A program made the translations under genes and the position numbers. Under the pieces are notes generated by a model. That model searched no databases and had not been told where the DNA came from. It saw only the letters and a program-made list of their open reading frames with translations. 49,166 nt of DNA from Muribaculaceae bacterium (lineage in GTDB: Bacteria > Bacteroidota > Bacteroidia > Bacteroidales > Muribaculaceae). The stretch spans positions 1-49,166 of the forward strand of contig JAIDYR010000045.1 in the NCBI GenBank assembly GCA_029057985.1. The letters run 5' to 3'. Positions 48,003 to 49,166 of this stretch are shown here, one piece after another; the first letter of the stretch is position 1, and each line of letters begins with the position of its first letter.

Positions 48003-48579
48003 ATGAAAAGAAGGTATAAAAATGTATTCTATACTGGTATATATTAAAATAGCTATCTTTAGGACCTAAAACAACATACTAATTGCGCGCACATTCCTCA
48101 AGTCCCGGTTCCCCGGAAGTTAGATACTTTTTCAGATTCTTGATATCTATCTTTGTATGACATTACAATAGATTACTCCGTATACGATGAAAGAAAGTTG
48201 TCATTGAATTGGCCGAAGTCCGATGCAGAAGCGGTTAATCTGTTGACTTGCAAAAGAGTAGAAATCAAATCCGTACAAGCCTCGTACATTTTCTATATTT
48301 GTAAGTGGTTAACCCACTGCGATTTAATACATTACAAGCCGCATTTGCTTCACTTTGCTTTAATTTTTTAGATGTTCAGCGATTTTCAATTGCCTCATCC
48401 AGTTTTGATTTTATAGGTATTCGGCGATTTTCAATTGCCAAACTGACAACAGTGACTCAATGCAAAGTTAGCGATAATCTCCCGATTATCAAAACAATAT
48501 CACATTTTTAACATTCTCGACCATACGCCGCGCCGTACAAAATCGGCGAAAATCAGCTTATCTTGAATCTCTACAATAA
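48003..48579. other. AT-rich intergenic stretch without a credible gene
   Basis: This 577-base gap has short frames only (for example 48153-48371), none with a family signature or start context. It contains a -7-like TATATTTG at 48294-48301 without a -33 partner, and a direct repeat, GCGATTTTCAATTGCC, at 48379-48394 and 48424-48439. Confidence 0.5.
48379..48439 (+). repeat. Direct repeat GCGATTTTCAATTGCC, two copies 45 bp apart
   Basis: Exact 16-base copies at 48379-48394 and 48424-48439, each preceded by TTC(A/G). Two copies with a 29-base gap are not enough to call a CRISPR array. Confidence 0.6.
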
Positions 48580-49166
48580 TCACTCTGATTCTCTGATGAA
48601 ACGTGTTATTCGCTCGTTGACAATACGGGTATAGTTGCGTTTCGCTTTATCAGGGAGGTAACTTTGGGCTATGAGATTTAATGCACCCTCTGGTAGCGAT
48701 ATGTACTTGTTGAGTATTTTATCTATACGCCTTTTGACCAAGCCGATTTTATAGCCGAACCGCTCAAAGTCGAGACGGCAGGGATGACCGGTCCTTTCAA
48801 ATACATCACTTTTCTCAATGTCTGGTGCTAGTCCTCCGTCAAGCCCAAGATCATCTCCGTTCACATGAAGGCTGGTGTTCAGAAGGTCGTATGCGGGAGC
48901 TAAGCGGTAATCCTGTCCGTTAAGAATCAAAGAGAAATTTTTAAGGTGTGCATCTCCGTTTGCATAGATATAGTTGAATACGACTAATTCAAAGAATCGT
49001 TCCATGTCAACCATCCATGCGGCTACATTTGCCCGAATTGCTTTGGCAATATCCTCGTAGCTACCGTTATACTTGAAATGAAGGCCGGTGGTCTGTTCGT
49101 TTTTGCCGACTAACGAAGCGAAATCTTCCATCGGCAGTTTTGAGCTGTCGGGCAGAATATCGAAAC
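48580..49166 (-). CDS. HipA-family kinase, C-terminal part (5' end beyond the window)
   Basis: The frame runs off the right edge; upstream codons read FDILPDSSKLPMEDFASLVG, so the ATG at 49131 is internal. The visible 195 or so residues are the HipA C-terminal domain: ERFFELVVFNYIYANGDAHLKNFSLI with the catalytic NGDAHLKN motif, and the metal-binding YRLAPAYDLLN after it. The end is basic and helical. HipA kinases phosphorylate glutamyl-tRNA synthetase or other synthetases and cause growth arrest; any HipB antitoxin gene would lie to the right. Confidence 0.85.
   Translation of the reverse strand, partial: FDILPDSSKLPMEDFASLVGKNEQTTGLHFKYNGSYEDIAKAIRANVAAWMVDMERFFELVVFNYIYANGDAHLKNFSLILNGQDYRLAPAYDLLNTSLHVNGDDLGLDGGLAPDIEKSDVFERTGHPCRLDFERFGYKIGLVKRRIDKILNKYISLPEGALNLIAQSYLPDKAKRNYTRIVNERITRFIRESE

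Noticed and set aside
48153-48371. A 72-codon plus-strand frame in the right-hand gap
   Set aside because: Cysteine/histidine-rich, no signature, no start context, in AT-rich sequence; likely chance.
48379-48439. CRISPR array
   Set aside because: Only two 16-base copies, no further units, no palindrome and no cas gene.

Overview
The window is a 49 kb piece of a Bacteroidales chromosome, most likely from the Muribaculaceae or a close gut relative. The case rests on the promoters (repeated TTTG-N19/20-TAnnTTTG, the Bacteroidetes sigma-70 consensus), a TonB/outer-membrane barrel at the left edge, SPII lipoproteins, type IX secretion (T9SS) style C-terminal sorting domains on several large secreted proteins, and the fused DAHP synthase/chorismate mutase typical of this phylum. 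The family assignment is inference. No rRNA, tRNA or CRISPR array was seen.

Layout. 1-2.1 kb: the 3' end of an outer-membrane barrel gene, then three small genes closed by a double hairpin, then a truncated repeat element. 2.1-6.5 kb (minus): an aromatic amino acid operon, pheA - aminotransferase - DAHP synthase/chorismate mutase, whose tail is a HipA-like kinase plus DUF3037 pair where I would expect tyrA. 6.5-6.7 kb: a compact promoter-to-terminator unit that may be a small RNA. 6.7-7.9 kb (minus): hpt and adk. 8.2-24.6 kb (plus): an envelope and secretion region with a PorE-like TPR/propeller/OmpA lipoprotein, a PNGase F-like secreted amidase, an LRR lipoprotein, a Pif1-like helicase, a secreted subtilase, gluQ, a PepSY-like protein, an Abi_2 protein and a 1361-residue GH31 glucosidase with two CBM26-like modules. 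24.7-27.7 kb: an AspT-type transporter, a small monooxygenase and a GT2 glycosyltransferase. 27.7-31.8 kb (minus): lysA, a phosphoethanolamine-transferase-like enzyme and an acyltransferase. 32-36 kb (minus): a large secreted protein with a short sorting tail, and a 578-residue Dxs paralogue.

36.3-43.5 kb is more accessory: pgeF, a 191-bp MITE-like element with terminal inverted repeats, a stand-alone tyrosine recombinase, an MFS/TonB-receptor pair divergent from a methyltransferase, an XRE regulator, and a small lipoprotein. 43.7-46.7 kb holds an SDR oxidoreductase, an MscS channel and a ZIP transporter. The right end (46.7-49.2 kb) is AT-rich and broken: an HxlR remnant, an unplaced HEPN/DUF5677-like gene, a long stretch without genes, and the C-terminal half of a HipA kinase running off the edge.

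How the parts connect. At least four secreted proteins carry C-terminal tails that resemble T9SS sorting signals, and the PorE-like lipoprotein would belong to the same secretion machine. Together they suggest surface degradation of glycoproteins, peptides and starch-like glucans. The most notable unexplained items are the MITE-like repeat beside the recombinase, the candidate small RNA upstream of pheA, a leader motif (TAACCGAATAACC) shared by three genes, a shared operator-like word linking the XRE gene to the receptor/methyltransferase promoter, and the kinase pair embedded in the aromatic operon.
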